The position numbers and the translations under genes are program-made. A model generated the notes under the pieces. That model did no database searches. It was not told the origin of the DNA and saw only the letters and a list, made by a program, of their open reading frames with translations. From Chitinophaga sp. (lineage in GTDB: Bacteria > Bacteroidota > Bacteroidia > Chitinophagales > Chitinophagaceae), in NCBI RefSeq assembly GCF_017745275.1, contig NZ_JAGHZS010000007.1:767216-831215 (forward strand): a stretch of DNA of 64,000 nucleotides. The letters are read 5' to 3'. Each line of letters opens with the position of its first letter. Position 1 is the first letter of the stretch. This document shows positions 61,480-64,000 of this stretch, in pieces.

Positions 61480-63780
61480 CTACAGTCCCGCTCCGAACCA
61501 ACTATCCGGCACCGGCTGCAGCTTGCTGCCATTTACACTGTACTCTACTTTAAGGGTGTATCCCCCGCCTCCTTCTACAAATGCCAGCTTCACCGGGTGC
61601 CAGCCTTTCTCCAGTGCTACCTGCCCGCTTTTCTGGAAGGGGGCATGCCAGCCATCGTTGTTTACTACTTCCTGGTCGTCGATGTACAGGATACCTCCAT
61701 CGTCTACTGTTACATAGAAACTGTAAATGCCGGTAGCAGGAATGTTGATATAACCCTGTATGCGGGCGCCAAAAGCACCACCACCTTTTCCCATTCCTTC
61801 CGGAACAAGCAGGTTGTTCACGCGTATCGTACTATCTGGTTCTGCTTTTATTTTAGTGACGCTTTTAAATGCACCGGTGTAATAATCCAGTTTCAAACCG
61901 GGGCGGGCATCTTTTACCACTGTAGATGGGCGGTAAGCTTCCTGGCGATAGCGCAACGTATAAATATCTCCCCGGTTGCCGGCAGGGCTGAAAGCCGCCA
62001 GCTTAATGGTTTGCGGGGTGTTGATAATATATTGCGCCGGTAATACGGTGCTGTTTTCCGCCGGAATGCTGCCATCGGTGGTATAACGGATAGTCATATC
62101 CGTTAGTGGCTTCTTCACTTCCAGGATGCCTTTATCAACAAATACATTATCTTCTGTAAACCCATCCAGGTCAGGCAAACGGTAATGTACACCCAGCATA
62201 TCCAGGCGTTTGTATTGTTCGTTTAGGCGTTGCAGGTAGTTGTCGTAGTTGTTTTTGTTAGTCCACAGTACCTCTGCCAGGGCGGTCATCCGCGGCATAA
62301 ACATGTAATCAGCGCGTTTCTCAGAAGGAATATATTCTGTCCAGATATTAGCCTGGGCGCCCATGATATGTTTGGCTTCTTCGGCAGTCAATCCTTTAGG
62401 GATAGGCTGGAAGTGATACACGTTATAGAGGGAGTTGCGGTCCGGAGGACCATCGAAGTACAGTGGATTACCAGGTGTCATGATCACGGAGTTACCGTGC
62501 CTGGCGGCATTTACAGGGGCGTCTGGCACCCAGGAACGCCAGTACATCAGTACGGCAGTAGGACTGATCCCTCCTTCCAGGATCTCATCCCAGCCAATGA
62601 GGGTTTTACCTTTGGAGTGGAAAAATTTCTCCATGCGTTTCACAAAATAGCTTTGCAGCTCTTCTACAGACTTCAGGTTGTTGGCCTTCATCACTTCCGC
62701 ACAGGCCGGAGACGCCGCCCAGCTGGTTTTCTCTACTTCGTCGGCGCCGAGGTGAATATATTTCGACGGGAATAAGGCGGCGATTTCTGTGAACACATCT
62801 TCTGCAAATGCAAAGGTCGACTCGTTACATGGACAGATAGGCGTAGAAAAAGTTTTGCCCCATCCTATTTCACCACTGCAGGCCAGGAATGGATATTGAC
62901 GGATAGCAGCCATCATGTGACCGGGCATATCTACTTCAGGAATGATTTCGATGTGCCGGGCGGCGGCATAACGAATAATGTCTTTCATTTGTTCCTGTGT
63001 ATAAAAGCCACCATACAAGGTTTTACCATCTTTATGAATGATGTGTGAAGTATCTATCGCCATATCCGGATTGGTAGCTGCCTTTTCCATACAAACAGAA
63101 TCCTGGTTGTTAAACTCGCGCCAGGCGCCTTGTGTGGTCAGCAGTGGATACTTCTTTATTTCAATGCGCCAGCCCTGGTCATCGGTCAGGTGCAGGTGCA
63201 GCTTATTCATTTTATATAAAGCCAGTAAGTCGATGAATTTTTTAAGATAATCCACAGAGAAGAAATGACGTGATACATCGAGGTGCATGCCACGCCACGC
63301 ATACACGGGCTGATCTTTAAGCTGCATGGCTGGCAACTCAATCCTTTTCAGATCCGGTGTGCGGGTGTCTTCTATGGAAGCCGGCATTAATTGCCTCAAT
63401 GTTTGAATGGCCCGGAAAAAACCGGCCGGTGATTTGGCGGTCATCAGTAACTGCGTAGTGCTGATATCGAGTGTATAGTCTTCCTCACCTGTTAATGATG
63501 GATTCTGACGCAGTACAATCGCACCTTTCGACGCTTTGGTGGCGGTAGATAACGGTTTACCCAATGCCTGCGTCAACAGCGCCTCCAGTTGCGCGGTTTC
63601 TATCATAAAAGCCGATGGATGCGCGGGCAATACCAGCTTCGTAGCCGGCGTAATCACAAAAGAGCCGGATTGTGGTACCAGCTGCTGCGGCCAGGGGATA
63701 ATGGGGTAGCGCGCCGACTGCGCGAAAGTAACCTGCAACAACAAACATAAAGCTGCTGCTAACCAACATTGTTTCCTCAT
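61480..63780 (-). CDS. GH20 beta-N-acetylhexosaminidase with PA14-like domain
   Basis: About 766 residues from the ATG at 63780. Signal peptide LAAALCLLLQVTFAQ, GH20b domain, then the catalytic barrel (WRGMHLDVSRHFFSVDYLKKF, LHLHLTDDQGWRIEIKKYP, PEVDMPGHMMAAI). The catalytic pair is Asp347-Glu348 in IHLGADEVEKTSW. The last 150 residues form a PA14-like domain (GLKLDYYTGAFKSV, YSFYVTVDDGGILYIDDQEV) that may bind glycans. Length and order are usual for exported Bacteroidota hexosaminidases acting on chitooligosaccharides or N-glycans. Confidence 0.92.
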   Translation of the reverse strand: MRKQCWLAAALCLLLQVTFAQSARYPIIPWPQQLVPQSGSFVITPATKLVLPAHPSAFMIETAQLEALLTQALGKPLSTATKASKGAIVLRQNPSLTGEEDYTLDISTTQLLMTAKSPAGFFRAIQTLRQLMPASIEDTRTPDLKRIELPAMQLKDQPVYAWRGMHLDVSRHFFSVDYLKKFIDLLALYKMNKLHLHLTDDQGWRIEIKKYPLLTTQGAWREFNNQDSVCMEKAATNPDMAIDTSHIIHKDGKTLYGGFYTQEQMKDIIRYAAARHIEIIPEVDMPGHMMAAIRQYPFLACSGEIGWGKTFSTPICPCNESTFAFAEDVFTEIAALFPSKYIHLGADEVEKTSWAASPACAEVMKANNLKSVEELQSYFVKRMEKFFHSKGKTLIGWDEILEGGISPTAVLMYWRSWVPDAPVNAARHGNSVIMTPGNPLYFDGPPDRNSLYNVYHFQPIPKGLTAEEAKHIMGAQANIWTEYIPSEKRADYMFMPRMTALAEVLWTNKNNYDNYLQRLNEQYKRLDMLGVHYRLPDLDGFTEDNVFVDKGILEVKKPLTDMTIRYTTDGSIPAENSTVLPAQYIINTPQTIKLAAFSPAGNRGDIYTLRYRQEAYRPSTVVKDARPGLKLDYYTGAFKSVTKIKAEPDSTIRVNNLLVPEGMGKGGGAFGARIQGYINIPATGIYSFYVTVDDGGILYIDDQEVVNNDGWHAPFQKSGQVALEKGWHPVKLAFVEGGGGYTLKVEYSVNGSKLQPVPDSWFGAGL

Positions 63781-63904
63781 AATAATCTCATTAAAGCATG
63801 ATTCCAAAGGGCAAACGTAATAAGAATCAACCCGCTAACCTAATGCGATCTTCGCCATTACTGTAGTAAAATTGACGCTGCAGCGGTTGCCATCTCCGGA
63901 TATA

Positions 63905-64000
63905 CTACCTGCTATCTTTATAATCATCAATTTTTAACAGGGAGAAAAAAGTTTCTTCCGGTAACTCTTTAACCTCTCCTGGCTGCAGATCCCCCAACAA
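63905..64000 (-). CDS. C-terminal end of a gene continuing beyond the window
   Basis: The reverse strand is open from the window edge to the TAG at 63905-63907 and encodes LLGDLQPGEVKELPEETFFS followed by LLKIDDYKDSR. The composition looks coding. The stop lies 124 bases before the GH20 start, so the two could be co-transcribed. The family cannot be identified from 31 residues. Confidence 0.5.
   Translation of the reverse strand: MLGDLQPGEVKELPEETFFSLLKIDDYKDSR

Noticed and set aside
61349..61501. N-terminal extension of the membrane protein at 60050-61348
   Set aside because: The 51 extra residues translate the REP-like element and precede the real signal-peptide-like start.

Overview
The window looks like a chromosomal segment of a Bacteroidota bacterium, most likely a Chitinophaga-like member of the Chitinophagaceae. 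The evidence is two SusC/SusD pairs, many secreted glycoside hydrolases and lipoproteins, LytTR and Crp/Fnr-type regulators, hardly any Shine-Dalgarno sequences, and promoters of the TAnnTTTG (-7) type placed just before the real ATG codons. The assignment is inferred from gene content; no marker gene is present. Both ends cut through genes.

Layout. 1-11.3 kb: regulators and small metabolic genes: PAS-LuxR regulator, macro-domain protein, quinone-oxidoreductase-like enzyme, three unknown genes, a beta-propeller-like protein, and a Crp regulator with a cupin. Next comes a cluster of two Crp/Fnr paralogues, a DUF983 zinc-ribbon membrane protein and two paralogous methyltransferases. FNR-like boxes (TTGA-N6-TCAA) precede the DUF983 gene and one methyltransferase, each centred 36.5 bp upstream of the last base of the -7 element. 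A third promoter near 45.7 kb has the same spacing. 11.5-19.2 kb: a secreted HExxH protein, then a compact four-gene operon encoding a membrane protein, a cytoplasmic SH3-like/subtilisin protease, a large exported protein and a tandem alpha/beta-hydrolase with a C-terminal membrane anchor. I recognise no described system in this operon, and it is the best candidate for a new one. 19.3-28.2 kb: glycosyltransferase and NTF2-like protein, HEIGH metallopeptidase lipoprotein, LytS/LytR two-component pair divergent from a drug-type ABC transporter, AraC regulator and SDR enzyme.

28.6-40.6 kb: a polysaccharide-utilisation locus (SusC, SusD, two surface lipoproteins, GH20, a deletion scar, GH78) suited to a glycan carrying N-acetylhexosamine and rhamnose. 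40.7-46.6 kb: nitrilase-like amidase, truncated DUF5946 gene, YcaQ-family DNA glycosylase, decayed carbonic anhydrase, lipoprotein, Crp regulator and NAD-binding protein. 46.7-57.2 kb: accessory-looking region bounded by tRNA-derived sequences. Two 76-bp direct repeats with tRNA 3'-end remnants (46.76 and 54.08 kb) and an intact tRNA-Lys (57.1 kb) enclose a second SusC/SusD unit linked to a 40-residue membrane peptide and a fatty-acid-hydroxylase-family enzyme, a multiply frameshifted pseudogene, and an AT-rich pair of an ORC/Cdc6-like ATPase and a HEPN-like protein. 57.2-64 kb: exported glutaminase-like protein, polytopic membrane protein and GH20-PA14 hexosaminidase, with two REP-like inverted-repeat elements either side of the membrane protein gene.

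Five gene remnants in various stages of decay point to active turnover between the functional blocks. No IS element, prophage, rRNA or CRISPR array was seen.
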